Below, piece after piece: positions 22,348-33,640 of a DNA stretch of 64,000 bases. Source of the stretch: Juglans regia (lineage: Eukaryota > Streptophyta > Magnoliopsida > Fagales > Juglandaceae); the NCBI RefSeq assembly GCF_001411555.2, contig NC_049901.1:36094838-36158837 (forward strand). Reading direction: 5' to 3'. The position numbers were made by a program, and so were the translations under genes. How positions within the stretch are numbered: position 1 is the stretch's first letter; each line of letters starts with the position of its first letter. The notes under the pieces are model-generated. The model was given only the letters and a program-made list of their open reading frames with translations. It did not search any database and had not been told where the DNA came from.

Positions 22348-24417
22348 ATTATAAAATATGGACAAGGATTTTAATTTCTCTTGACCTCATACTATGTTCT
22401 GTCATTTTTGAATTTATTATTATACCCATGTGCGTTTTTTAACTCTCTGATATTGAAATTTTAAAAATCTGTGATGATGATGAGTGTATAAATCAAAAAT
22501 ACCAAAAAGAAGAAATTACGAGAAATATTATATCGATAGAGGAACCGGAGGTGAAAACAAAGTAGTGATTCTCTAAAGTGACCATCGTAGAAATTCAAAA
22601 GGGTGTAGCGCAGCTTGGCAGGGCCTTTGTTTTGAAAACAACTTATTATGTCGCGGATTGTAAACGTAGGTATAAAAATAATAATAAAAAATAGAAGTAA
22701 AGAAAATATTTAGAAATAAAGATAAACTAAGATTATAAAGAAAGGAAGGAAAGAAGTAATCTTTGGATTCATATTTCAAAAGAACTAGTAAATTGTATAA
22801 TTAGAGTCTAATTAAAATCATTATAAAGAAAAAAAAAATTCAATTTCAATCATTAGATTAATTTTAATTTTAATTTTTTAGATTTATAAATTTAATAGTT
22901 GATGAATAATATCACATCATTACAATAAAATAGAATTGGAATGAGGATTTAATATATAACAATTTTAAAAAAGAAATTGATCAAATGAATATCTCTATTT
23001 TCACTTGATGAAATGAATATATCTATTAACAATGGATTTGGAATTTAAAAACCTAATATAAACTCCCCAATAAATCCAGTCATCTAAAGACACCATTAAG
23101 TTATTTATTATGAAATGCACATGTGTCTCTCGACTCTTTGATGTCAAGATATATGATATATCCGTTTTTTATTTTATAAATTTGATATGTGGGTTTTTCA
23201 TTATTAGAAAATCGAGACTGTCTTAGTTTTCGTCAGCCTCTTGATTGGAAACAAGTAACTTTATGACGTCACACGTAATAAAAATGGTTGTAAAAAATAG
23301 AGAAAAAAAATGAAGCAAAGAATATATTTAGGAATAAAGAAAATATAAAAATTAAAAAAAAAAGCATTTATCACTTTAAAATGCGTTAAATATTAATTGA
23401 TGTGTCATAATTTGAACAATTTTTGTCCTAATCAAGCATGCTTAATACTAAGAAATAATAATAAGAGGTACTTAATGTCTCAATGAGGGTCTTTGTCACT
23501 GTCAAAATATAAGAAACATCTAAGAATACTATCCAGGATTATATGAACAAGAACTAAATTGGACGCTGCTCCTTGCGCCATAGAACGCTCACATTGATTT
23601 TGTGATCGATGTATTTTGATTACTCTCAAATCATCTTAGGTGTAAAGGTTTTGATGTATATCATCTATAATTGGAGTTATTTGCCATATTGGTGGAGGAG
23701 CTTCATTCGTGATTGCATCTATAATAAGTTGCGCACCTCCTTCCAGAACCGATGGTCTCTTGTGGAGTGTTTTTGCCAATTGTGAAGCCAGAAGAGCTGT
23801 TAAGGCTTCTACTAGGATTGGATTGGTTGTTGAAATTTCTGAGGTCTATATTTCCAATATATTGCTTGTTGAGTCTCGACATATAACTGATGATGTAGAG
23901 AAAGAGTCTTATTGCGGCATCAAAGGAGAAACTCCATTGGTTCGGAGGTGGAGATAGCCAATTTAATTTTTATGGATTTTTTATTTATGCCCACATGCTT
24001 GTTTATAAGCTTAGTACATCTTGGCCAGCTGGATTGTTACTTTTCTAATCAAGATAGATGCATGATTGTGAACAATATCCTTTCGTTGCCTCCACATAAA
24101 ATCAAGCATTATCATTGCAAAAATCTGAAAATGGTGTTTCACCACTTCTTATAAATTTAAAATTTTGAATTAAGTGGTGATTTAATAATATATTTATATA
24201 ATAACTTTAGGTTTACACAAAAATCTTAGACAAGAAAATGTACACATTGATAAGATTTAATGTAATACGTTAGATTTATTTTAGAATAAAAAGAACTTTA
24301 CAGTTTGGTGAATCACATTAAATCACGTGGTCTATAAACTCTATTGAATAAGATTTATGTGAAGTAAATATTTTTTGTAATTTAAACGGCAACGTTTCTT
24401 GGGATAGAGTTCTAAAA
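22348..24417. other. Rest of segmental copy B and AT-rich intergenic DNA
   Basis: 22348-22400 continues the match to copy A. Looser echoes of 7540-7690 occur at about 22640-22720 and 22930-23010. An open frame at 23709-23957 on the plus strand has an E-A-R-R-A-V-K-A-S stretch that faintly recalls the RNase H helix of retroelements; I would not rely on it. Confidence 0.35.
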
Positions 24418-24428
24418 TTAGTTTATGG

Positions 24429-25128
24429 GCAATGCTACTTGCCCCGCTGGGGCTCCCGCTGGGCCTGTAGCATTTTTTATTTAGTTTATTTAATTTTTTT
24501 ATATAGATATTTTTAATAATTTTAAATATTTTAAAAAATAAAATAAAAATTATAATATTATTAAAAAATACTTTCTTAATCATAAAATAGAATAAAAAAT
24601 AATCTTTATTTTACTTCGTGATTAAGGAAGTATTTTTTAATGATTTTTTTTTTACTTTATGATTAAGGAAGTGTTTTTTAATGATATTTTAAATTTATTT
24701 TATTTTTTAAAAAGATTTAAAAGTGTAAAAAAATTAATATAAAAAATAAATTAAAAAAATACACATAAAAAAGTACATGTTAAACCCAATCGGAGCCTCC
24801 AATGAGACCGTAAGCATGTCCATTTTAAATAATTTAAAATATTTTAAAAAATAAAATAAATTTAAAATATAATTACAAAATACTTCCTTAATCAGAAAGT
24901 AAAAAAAAATCATTAAAAAATACTTCTTTAATCATGAAGTAGAATAAATATTATTTTTTATTCTATTTTATGATTAAAAAAATATTTTTTAATAATATTA
25001 TAATTTTTATTTTATATTTTAAAATATTTTAAATTATTAAAAATATCTATATAAAAAAAATTAAATAAACTAAATAAAAAAATACTACAGGCCCAGCAGG
25101 TGCCCCAGCGGGGCAAGTAGCATTTTCC
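24429..25128. mobile_element. Foldback MITE of Mutator type with 11-bp target duplication
   Basis: The whole 700-bp element is close to one long inverted repeat. The left end (GCAATGCTACTTGCCCCGCTGGGG) is mirrored by the right end (GCCCCAGCGGGGCAAGTAGCATT), and the AT-rich arms mirror each other too, for instance 'gattaaggaagta' against 'tacttccttaatc'. It is flanked by TTAGTTTATGG at 24418-24428 and 25129-25139, within the 9-11 bp duplication size of Mutator-like elements. It has no coding capacity and a strong potential to form hairpin RNA. Confidence 0.85.
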
Positions 25129-25149
25129 TTAGTTTATGGCTATCTTTGT

Positions 25150-25340
25150 TGAGTGATGCTAGTGTGCCACTGGTACAAATTCTGCATTTTACTTTTTTAT
25201 TCTTTTCTTTTTATATTTTTTAAAAATAAAAAATATATCAAAACATTAAAAATGATTTTCTTAACTATTAAATAAAAAATAATTAAATATATAAACGATC
25301 AAAAGAAGAACAAACTGGGCAAAGTAGCATTTTCCGTTAC
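25150..25340. mobile_element. Short relative of the foldback MITE
   Basis: The left end GTGATGCTAGTGTGCCACTGG and the right end GGGCAAAGTAGCATTTTCCG are imperfect inverted repeats that match the ends of the adjacent foldback element. It lies just upstream of the 5' end of the gene at 25539. Confidence 0.5.
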
Positions 25341-25538
25341 GCATCCGAGCGGCCTCGCACTTTTGGGTAGGTAGGCCGAATATTTTCTTGGTCGAGTCTG
25401 GCATACGCCAACCCACCTTTCGAAATATATCCCTTCCCCATTGTTTAGCGTACACTCGAACAGCCGTTCTAACTTCTAAGCAAAACTTTCAAACCATCAT
25501 ATCCTTCCAAATCTCAGCCTCTGTGCCCACAAACTCTG

Positions 25539-28500
25539 ATGGCGGAATCCAGACCAGACCCAATGACACACTCTCTGTTAGGTACGATTTTCTCATTCCC
25601 ATATTGTTCCTGATACCCTTATGGTAAAAGAAAATGCCATTTTTCAAATGATTTAGAGTTGTCCATTTTCTTTCGTTTGGAAAGGAACAGTTTTTCTTTT
25701 CGTAGTTTTCTAGTACTGGGTTTGATTGCAAAATGCAAATCTGGAATCTTAGGAGAAATGGGTGGTTTAAAACATTCTGATGGAATCAAATGATCGTCGA
25801 AGTACGCATGTTCTATTGATGTTGAAAAGTCCGAGAATTAACTTATTTTGTGTCATAAAGGGAACCGATCTCTCTTTCTCGTGCTTTCATTTCTGGAACC
25901 ATTCCTTTGATTATTGCCGTATGGACAGAGGCCAAAAATATGCATATCTATGTACGTAGGAATATATAATGGCTTTGTTTGCTAGCAGATGAAGAAGTAA
26001 AAGCACCAAATTTGCTTGGAAGAGCGAAGGAAGAGATTCAAGCAATTTTGCACTCTGAGAAATTGCCTCACCATCATAAGGAAACCCATGGCAAGAGAAA
26101 TGAAATAGACGAGAACACCCCATTAGATGATGTTAGAGCTCCAAATGTGTTTGACAGAGCAAAAGAGGAGCTTGAGGCTCTCGTCCAAACGATCCATTAC
26201 AAGAAAGATTCTCCAACCCATGAAAGGTGATCTGAATTTTCTTATTCTCCGTTGAAGTTAAATCAAGGAGCAAAGATTAGTTTTTTTTACATGCTTTGAT
26301 TGCTTCTCAGTATGTTTTTTTTTTATTTTTTTATTTTTTCTAAATGTGTTATTGCAGGGATGAAACTATTAAGGCAGAGTCTAAACAGGATAGACCAGAT
26401 TCTCTATCAGGTACAATATTTAGAGAAAAATTACCTGCCCTATAATGTTTTTAGGGAGTGTTCGTATAACCTAATGTGTCAAAGTCAGTTTACATGAAAG
26501 CCAGATGATTGTTTTTGTTCTACTATAAAATGAAAGCAGGCAATATGGCCTCAAGATTTTATGGTTTTTTACTGCAACTGTTTGTATGGCATTCCTTACT
26601 TTCTCATTTTTTCACATTTTCCATTATCATCCACGCTTCACAGTGCTTGAATTTATGAATGCAAAAAGTTTTGAATGATGAAATTTTAAGAGTTCTGTTA
26701 TTGAGGCTGCGTTATGATTCGGGCAGCATCTGATTGCCTCCCTTCCCTCGTTCTTGGATTTGTTTCTTTTTTATTGGATTTATTAAGTTTGAGATCGTAG
26801 TTTCACTTTCCTTTTTCTTTTAAGAATTTCTCTCGTATATCTTGCCATGTTCCCAGGTCACACTTTTAAACACTATTTTATAATGAATTATAGAAAACAT
26901 GTTCAAGTCCGATGGTCTTTTATTCTGAATATTTTCATGTCCAAGAAGTTTATTTATGAATACTATACAAACCTCTCTAGGTGGTCTCTATTCCTGCTTG
27001 TATTCTATGAGCACCTTGTGGATTTCACCATTCTTTGTACTTGACATTGATCATATCATGCCTTGATAAGGCTTTTCATGCCTTCCCCACATTCCTGCTG
27101 ATTGGCTTCCTTCTTTGTGTAAAGAGTTCAAAGCCCAAACTTAATTTTCTTACTTTTATGCTTTGATATTGTCTGACAACAATATTAGCAGCCACAACTT
27201 ATTGGGAGATGGGTTTTCTTCAATCTCTTATTTCTTGATAGTTTCTTAATTAACCATTCTTTATTCTATCATTCTCATCATGATTTGCCATTTTTGAAGT
27301 ATGTATGAACTATTATTGTTTAACAATCTGAGAATTAACTATTTTGAACCAATCTATTTTTCTTGAAGGCTTTTATTTTTGGAACACTTCTTGTGATATT
27401 TAAGTATTTATAGAGTCCAAAACAAGTATTGTACATATGTATGTGGGAATATATCATTTCTATGTTTGCTATCAGATGAAGAAGTAAAAGGACCAAATTT
27501 GTTTGGAAGAGAAAAAGAAGAGATTCATGGCAAGAGAATTGAAATAGACGAGAACACCCCATTAGATGATGTTAGAGCTCCAAATGTGTTTGACAGAGCA
27601 AAAGAGGAGTTCGAGGCTCTTGTCCAAACGATTCATCCCAAGAAAGATTCTCCAGCTCATGAAAGGCAGTCTGAATCTTGTTCTCCATTGAATTTAAATC
27701 AAGGGTTGAAGATTAACTTTTTGATATGCTTGGATTGTTTTCTCATTGTGTTTTACTTGAATGTAATTGCAGGGCTGAAACTAAGACGGAATCCAAAAAG
27801 GATGAAGTGGATTTTCTATCAGGTATAATATTTTGTGAAACATTACTTGTCATATAATATTTGTAGGGATGTTCGTATAAACTAATGAGACAAGGTCAGT
27901 TTACAAAATAACCAAATGATGGTCTTTGTTTTACTTAAAAGGAAGACAAGAAATTATGGCTTCAGCAAGTCTATGGATTTATACTGAAAATGTTTGTATG
28001 GCATTTCTTAGTTTCTCCTTCTTTCACATTTTCCATTATCATCCAGGCTTTGCAATTCTTGAATTTCTGAGGGCAGCAAGATTAAATTTGATGAATTTGT
28101 TATTGAGACTGCTTTATGATTGGGGGCAGCATCAAATTGCCCCCTTTTCTTTTGGATTTGTTGAATTTTTGTTTTATTTCGCTCTCGCTTTTCGTTATTT
28201 TTTAGTATTTCTGTTGTGTATCTTGTCATGTACTGGGGTCAAAGTTTTGTGCATGCTTTATGATGAGTTATTGAAAAAGTGTTCAGGTATCATGGTCTTT
28301 CATTCTTTTTTTTTTTTTTTTTTAAGAAGTTTATTTATGAACTCATACAAACCTCTCTAGGTGTCTCTAGTCCTATTTATACTCTACAGGCAGTTTGAGG
28401 GAGTCAAATAGTAGTTATTAGATTACTTCCACCATTCTTTTAATTAGCCCTGACCACATCTTGTGTCGATAAAACTTATTCTTCTCTGCATTGTTGCTTG

Positions 28501-28902
28501 TTGGCTTCTTGTTTTTTGTATAGAGAGTTCAATTCTAAACTCAATCTTCTTGGTTTGATGCTTTTTATGTTGTCAGAGAACAATGTCAAGGGGCCCAATC
28601 TTATTGAGAGAGCCAAGGAAAAGATTGAAACGATCACACACCATCATAAATCATCACACTACCATCATAAAGAAACTCACGGAACAAGGGATGATCTTGA
28701 TGAGAGAACCCCAATTAATGATGTGAAAGGTCCAAATGTTTTTGAAAGGGCAAAAGAAGAAATTGAAGCCGTTGTTGAAACAATTCATTCCAAGAAAGAT
28801 CAGGGAAATTCTGTGTCCTTGCAAAAGGAAGGTGGGTTTGAGGCCTTTATTGGAAGAATGTTGGAAAAAGTCTGCTCTCCTCGGGGTAGTAAGAATGATT
28901 AG
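25539..28902 (+). CDS. Six-exon gene for a protein of three repeated V-K-x-P-N/RAKEE modules; function unknown
   Basis: Exons: 25539-25581, 25989-26226, 26358-26410, 27476-27665, 27773-27822 and 28577-28902. Their sum is 900 bp, so the frame closes at 299 residues plus TAG, and each junction keeps phase. The protein opens M-A-E-S-R-P-D-P. It then has three modules, each with two copies of a V-K-(A/G)-P-N-x-x-x-R-A-K-E-E-I motif (first at residues 18-34) joined by a His-rich K-E-T-H-G-x-R linker and a D-E-x-T-P segment. Module 3 also has a cluster of His before the linker and a unique tail ending near S-P-R-G-S-K-N-D. There is no signal peptide or membrane segment; it looks soluble, charged and helical. 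Exons 2+3 and 4+5 are tandem copies, introns included. All introns are GT-AG except the one after exon 4, which starts GC. I do not recognise a named family; it appears to be a plant protein of unknown role. Confidence 0.8.
27060..27225 (+). pseudogene. Relic of a duplicated exon 6 start inside intron 3
   Basis: The stretch aligns by eye with the end of intron 5 and the start of exon 6 (about 28450-28615). Shared features are 'attggcttc', 'agagttcaa', a 'tttgatattgtctgac' against 'tttatgttgtcagag' acceptor region, and 'aacaat...cc-aactta-ttg-gaga' against 'aacaatgtcaaggggcccaatcttattgagaga'. The acceptor CAG is lost here and the frame is not usable. It shows that the duplication that made module 2 once reached into exon 6. 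Confidence 0.6.
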
Positions 28903-29523
28903 TTGTGAATTGTGGTGAACTTCAATTCTTGCATGTTTTTCTAGTTGTTCAATTTCCAAATACAACCACACAATAGACATGGAACCTGTTTATAAGCTGT
29001 TTGACTACTCACTCTGCCAAATCGACCACATGGATGCATTGTTTGTCTGTTGATTACTGAATTTGCTGCCCCAAGAATGTATATCTGTTGATATTTTCCG
29101 GGTTTTATTTGCCAAATGTTTTATTAAGTTTTCTGATTGATCTGGTTATAGCTAAGTGTATATTGGGACAAGTTGTTACTTCAGTATTGGTAGCCCATTT
29201 GCTTTGTTTTGGATAATTTTACCCAATGCTACATCGTATTGGTGGAGTCTATAAAATAAGATGAAAAATATTATCTTTAATACATTTGGAACATGGAAGC
29301 AGGCTAGCAGCTAAAGCTCATTTGAGTTGAGTTCAAATTTAAGCCTAGCCCAACATTCAATTATACAATTCTCAAATCATTAAACATCATTCAATTTAAA
29401 ATCTCTTTATACGCGAGATTCACAATATTTTTTAACTCAACACCTCTTTATACGCAGGATTTACAATCTTTTTCAACATTTTATAAATACATCTAAACTC
29501 ATCTTAACATCTAAACACATAGG
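28903..29523. other. 3' flank of the repeat-protein gene and repeat debris
   Basis: The 3' untranslated region probably lies within 28903-29150. From about 29320 to 29520 there is debris related to the GTTTGGAT MITE family, with two copies of 'ctctttatacgc-gattcacaat'. No further gene was seen. Confidence 0.4.
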
Positions 29524-29743
29524 AGTGGTTTGGATTCAGAGATGAGTTGAGATGTGTTGAGATGATTTGTGAATAGTAGAATAAAAATTGAATTATTTAT
29601 TATATTTTGTGTAAAAATTTGAGAAAGTTGTTTTGAAATTTGAAAAAATTGAATTGTTTATTATATTTTGTGTGAAAATTTGAGAAAATTGTAATAATGA
29701 GATAAGATGAGTTGAGATGGGTTACGAATACAAACGAGGCCAT
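29524..29743 (+). mobile_element. MITE of the GAGATGAGAT / GTTTGGAT family, copy 4
   Basis: The left end GTTTGGATTCAGAGATGAG and the right end GGGTTACGAATACAAACGAGGCC are inverted in character. The core 'attgaattatttattatattttgtg' is internally duplicated. It appears to sit inside an older copy of the same family, whose right part continues at about 29745-29860. Confidence 0.65.
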
Positions 29744-29860
29744 ACTCTCATCTTAGGTAAGCTCAACAAAACTCACTCTATCATCTCAACTCACTATATC
29801 ATAAATAACTCGACTCATCTCAACTTAACTCAACATCCAAACACAATCTAAATAAATTCT

Positions 29861-30337
29861 GCTTTTGTATTAGTAGAATAGTTCTATCTAACTCATTCTC
29901 TAATAGTCAGACGTTAAGGAAGTTAAGACTCTTTGACTTTGTTTGGTATGCGTCTGCATCTTATCTCTCTCAATTTGTGCAGATTTCTATCTCAATCATA
30001 TTGGTAACCATTTATTATGTTTTGGATAATCGGACCAAACACTGCAGCCTAAGACTATACAACATAAGATGCAGAAGGTTTTTCTTTTTTGAAAATGAAT
30101 TCCGTGTTTCTATCAGTAGAGCACCTCTGTCATTGATAACTCATTCTCAAATAGTTCAAATTTAAGGAAGTTTCCCACTTCGAAGACTCTTTGGTTGTCT
30201 GCATCATATCTATCCCAATTTGTGCAGAAACATGTGCATATTTCTGTCAATCACAAACTTGCACGTGAATTACAAAAGTACTTCGGCCTCCTTCAATTAG
30301 TCTTATTATCCAATATGTACAAGAAACCATTAAACCG
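29861..30337. other. Intergenic, no gene recognised
   Basis: Two similar segments ('ctaactcattctc-aatag...ttaaggaagtt') occur about 240 bp apart (29889-29960 and 30135-30200), which suggests a local duplication. No domain was seen. Confidence 0.35.
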
Positions 30338-31139
30338 GCTAGGACTGACTCAGACCGGTCACCGGAGCACAGAAGCGGCAGAGAATCGGTCAGCCGGCGG
30401 CAGGAATTAAGCAAAACTGACGTCGGTCGGTTCAGTTCCAATTCGACCTAGGGCAAAAATGCTAAACCAGCCGACATTAGCTATTTTCTTCTTCTTCTTC
30501 TTTTTTTTCCCAATTATACGTATAAGAAACGACGTAATTTTTGAAATGTAGGCTATAAAAAAAAAAAAAATGAAATAGCACCGTGTTTAGCGTCGTTTTG
30601 AATTAGGGTAAAAGACCCCTACAAGTCATTATTCCTCATTCTTCATTTTGAAAGTTTTTCCCCCTCACTCAGATTCTCCCTAGAGGCATCCACCCTCTCA
30701 GATGCGGCGATGCCAACTCCCTCTCCGATGCGGTGATGCCATATTCTCTCCGATGCAGTGATGCCATCTCCCTCTCCCTCTCGGGCTCTCAGAGCCTCTA
30801 TCTCAACCTCTCAGGTCTCTGTCTCTCATCTCCCTTTCGTCTCTCTCTGTCTCTCTGTCTCTCTCTCATGGGATAGTTGATGAAATCAACTTGATGTTTA
30901 TTGTTTGGATCTGTATAGTTGATGTTTATTGTTGAATCTGTATTGTTGAGTGTTGAGAAATTTATTGAGTGTTGGAACCGATATTCACACCAATGAACCG
31001 ACGGCAACCAGTTGAAACTATGCTGGCCGATTTTACTACCATCAACCGGTTACGGTCGGTTGCTCCACCCCTTTTTCACATATCGGTCGGCGTTGATTTT
31101 GCTCAAAAATCGCGACAAAAGAGTTGGTTTTCACCCCTA
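30338..31139. mobile_element. Non-autonomous hAT-like element with ACCGGTC-type subterminal repeats
   Basis: The ends TAGGACTGACTCAGACCGG (left) and, as reverse complement, TAGGGGTGAAAACC (right, at 31139) fit hAT ends. Phrases such as CGGTCGG, ACCGG and CCGAC crowd both ends. The interior has a CT-rich leader with three copies of a 26-bp unit (GATGCGGCGATGCCA..., 30701-30777) and CT microsatellites. A matching 8-bp target duplication was not found, so the boundaries are provisional. Confidence 0.5.
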
Positions 31140-32079
31140 TCGGATAGTGATAGGCTTACTACTATATTACTATCCATTTACTACTCATAGTTCATTTCAA
31201 ATTTTTTATTTTTTTATCATTTTTTTAAAATATTTTTTTAACATTCTTAACCATCAAGAAAAAATTAAAAAAATATATAATTTTATTAATATTCACTTCC
31301 TTAATCTTTAAATAAAATAGAAAATGAAAAAAAATCAAATACAAAATAAATAATAAATAATAAATAAATAGTAAAAAGACAATAACCTATCTTTTTTCTT
31401 ATCTAATATAAAAAAATCCGGAGCTTTTGCCCACATCTCTCTCTCTCTCTCTGGTCCTAAATCTCGGAATTGGGTTGCTTTTGCTAACTTCGAGTTTAAG
31501 CCTTGTCATCCACTTCTTGTATACACATCTAAGCCTATTTGTCGCATTTGTTGACAGAAAAAGGTGGAAAAAGCTGCACTTTCTACATGCATGTTAGTTT
31601 GGGTGCAAGTTGCATCCAACAGTCACTTTCAAATTGGTTATATTTATATGATCATACCTACTGTAAATCAACCAATTCTTCGGTCATAAAGGAGGAGGAT
31701 AAGATCAATGGAGTTTCCTGGCCCATCCTTGGATTATTATTAAGGAAAAAACTATTTTGCCTTCTAAGTTGTACCACTCAATTTAACTGCTTGGCAACTT
31801 TTTATTTTTATTCTTTTTTATTTAGTAATTAAGAAAATAATTTTAAGTATATTGTGATATTTTTTTATTTTTTTAAAATATTTAAATATATTAAAAAAAT
31901 ATAAAAAGAAAAGAAAAAAATCAAAAAAATAACAAACGGTCAACTTGAACGGACTACTCTGAGCTATAGAGTAGCCCGACTCTATCATTAATATAAATAA
32001 AATTCCATGGCTAGCAAACCCCCACCTTGATAAAATGTGAAATTAGATCTATCTTTAAACCAATTTGAGCAAAATTGTC
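31140..32079. other. AT-rich intergenic DNA with foldback debris
   Basis: 31150-31400 and 31740-31990 are A/T sequences with 'cttaaccatcaagaaaaa' and 'attaagaaaataatttt' phrases, like the arms of the foldback MITEs. A CT microsatellite lies at 31436-31451. No gene was recognised. Confidence 0.4.
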
Positions 32080-32283
32080 TCGTTTGGTTATACAGATGAG
32101 ATGAGACAAGATGAAATTTAAAAATTAAATAAAATATTATTAGAATATAATTTTTTAATATAATTTTTATTTTGAAATTTGAAAAAGTTGAATTGTTTAT
32201 TATATTTTGTATAGAAATTTAGAAAAATTATAATGATTAGATATGATAAAATAAAATAAGATAAGATGATTTACGTAACGAGT
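32080..32283 (+). mobile_element. MITE of the GAGATGAGAT / GTTTGGAT family, copy 5
   Basis: It starts TCTCGTTTGGTTATACAGATGAGATGAGAC and carries the core 'gaaaaagttgaattgtttattatattttg', found again 690 bp downstream. Confidence 0.65.
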
Positions 32284-32749
32284 AGTGCTATATAGCATCC
32301 ACTGTAGTAGTGCACACAATGCACACACTATAGTCCACTAATTTCTTCTCTCCAAATGAATGGTTGAGATGATACCACATAGAGTGTGTACAGTAACTGC
32401 TCCCAAACAGTAACTTCTCCCAAGATTATTTCTTTGCGTAACAAAACGAGGCTCTTGTTATCTTAAATACTATTGTCCTTAACCATATTTATTGATATGA
32501 TACATTTTAAGTGGTTTCATATATCAATCACTTAAATATTAACTACAAAAATATAACTTTTTTAGATTTAAAGTATAGATTTATTTATTTATTTTTAAAT
32601 TAACATAAGTCAACTTTATATCGAATGTGTCAAATCCATCATACAAAATTATAAAATCACTTTCTTTCCAATTTTATTAACTTATTTAATTAGTATTTAA
32701 GTCAGGCGGGTGGTCAAACTGAACAGTAGCACCAGCAATGACTTAGGTT

Positions 32750-32950
32750 GTGTTTGGATGTTGAAGTGAGTTGAGTTGAGTTGAGTTGAGATGATAAAAT
32801 ATTGTTAGAATATTATTTTTTAATATTATTATTATTTTAAAATTTGAAAAAGTTGAATTGTTTATTATATTTTGTATTGAAATTTGAAAAAGTTGTAATG
32901 ATGAATTAAAATGAGTTAAGATAAGTTTGGTAACCAAACTCACCCTAATC
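32750..32950 (+). mobile_element. MITE of the GAGATGAGAT / GTTTGGAT family, copy 6
   Basis: It starts GTGTTTGGATGTTGAAGTGAG, has four GTTGA repeats and the same core as copy 5, and ends in TTGGTAACCAAACTCACCC. Confidence 0.65.
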
Positions 32951-33640
32951 ATTTGTATTTTTATCTTCATATTTAGATAATATATTTTTAAATTTATCTA
33001 TATTCATTTATATATCTCTAAATTTTTACATAAGTTATAAATAGTGCTTCTTCAAGACTATTCACTCTCTAAACATTTTTAATGTTTTTTTCTCTCTCCT
33101 ATCCATTGAAATCAATTTATATAATTTATATTAAGATTATTTTGATATATGAAATTTATATTAAGTTGATGATATAAAATATTTTTTAATACATATTAAT
33201 ATTTATTGATAAAATTGATCATTTTGATATATGATATTGGTAATATTTAGATATATAGAATTTATATTTTTGAGCACATGATATTAATTGTAAAAAATAT
33301 AAAAAATAATAATTTTAAAAAAAAATAATTAAAAATAATAATAATTTATTATTACTTAATTCATAGATGCATAATTCAACGTAAGGATTTTTCTTGATAT
33401 ATATAGAGAAATCAATACTAGAAGGATCCCAACCTTTTAGGAGTGAAGAAAGTCCCATTCTCCTTAGCCGTACGATCCGAGCTAAATCTCACGGTCAGAT
33501 GATGTACGGACAACAACAAACGTTTCAGGATTTAGGAGTTGAACGACAAGTCGGTAGCCTTAGTGATAGAATGAAACTACAAGCCGTTTAAGGTTAGTCT
33601 CCATCTTTTTTGCTCTTTCTCCCGAACTTAACTCTCACGC
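32951..33640. other. Intergenic DNA upstream of the NPR1 gene
   Basis: Very AT-rich to 33390, then mixed sequence. A short open frame at 33394-33591 has no recognisable domain. Confidence 0.35.

Noticed and set aside
23709..23957. Possible RNase H fragment
   Set aside because: Only one weak helix-like stretch matches; no catalytic acids or neighbouring retroelement domains were found.
27466..27828. 120-codon frame as a separate small gene
   Set aside because: It is exon 4 read through its GC-AG intron into exon 5 in another frame; the spliced six-exon model keeps phase and length.
28654..28980. Minus-strand 108-codon frame
   Set aside because: It is antisense to exon 6 of the modular gene and shows no domain.
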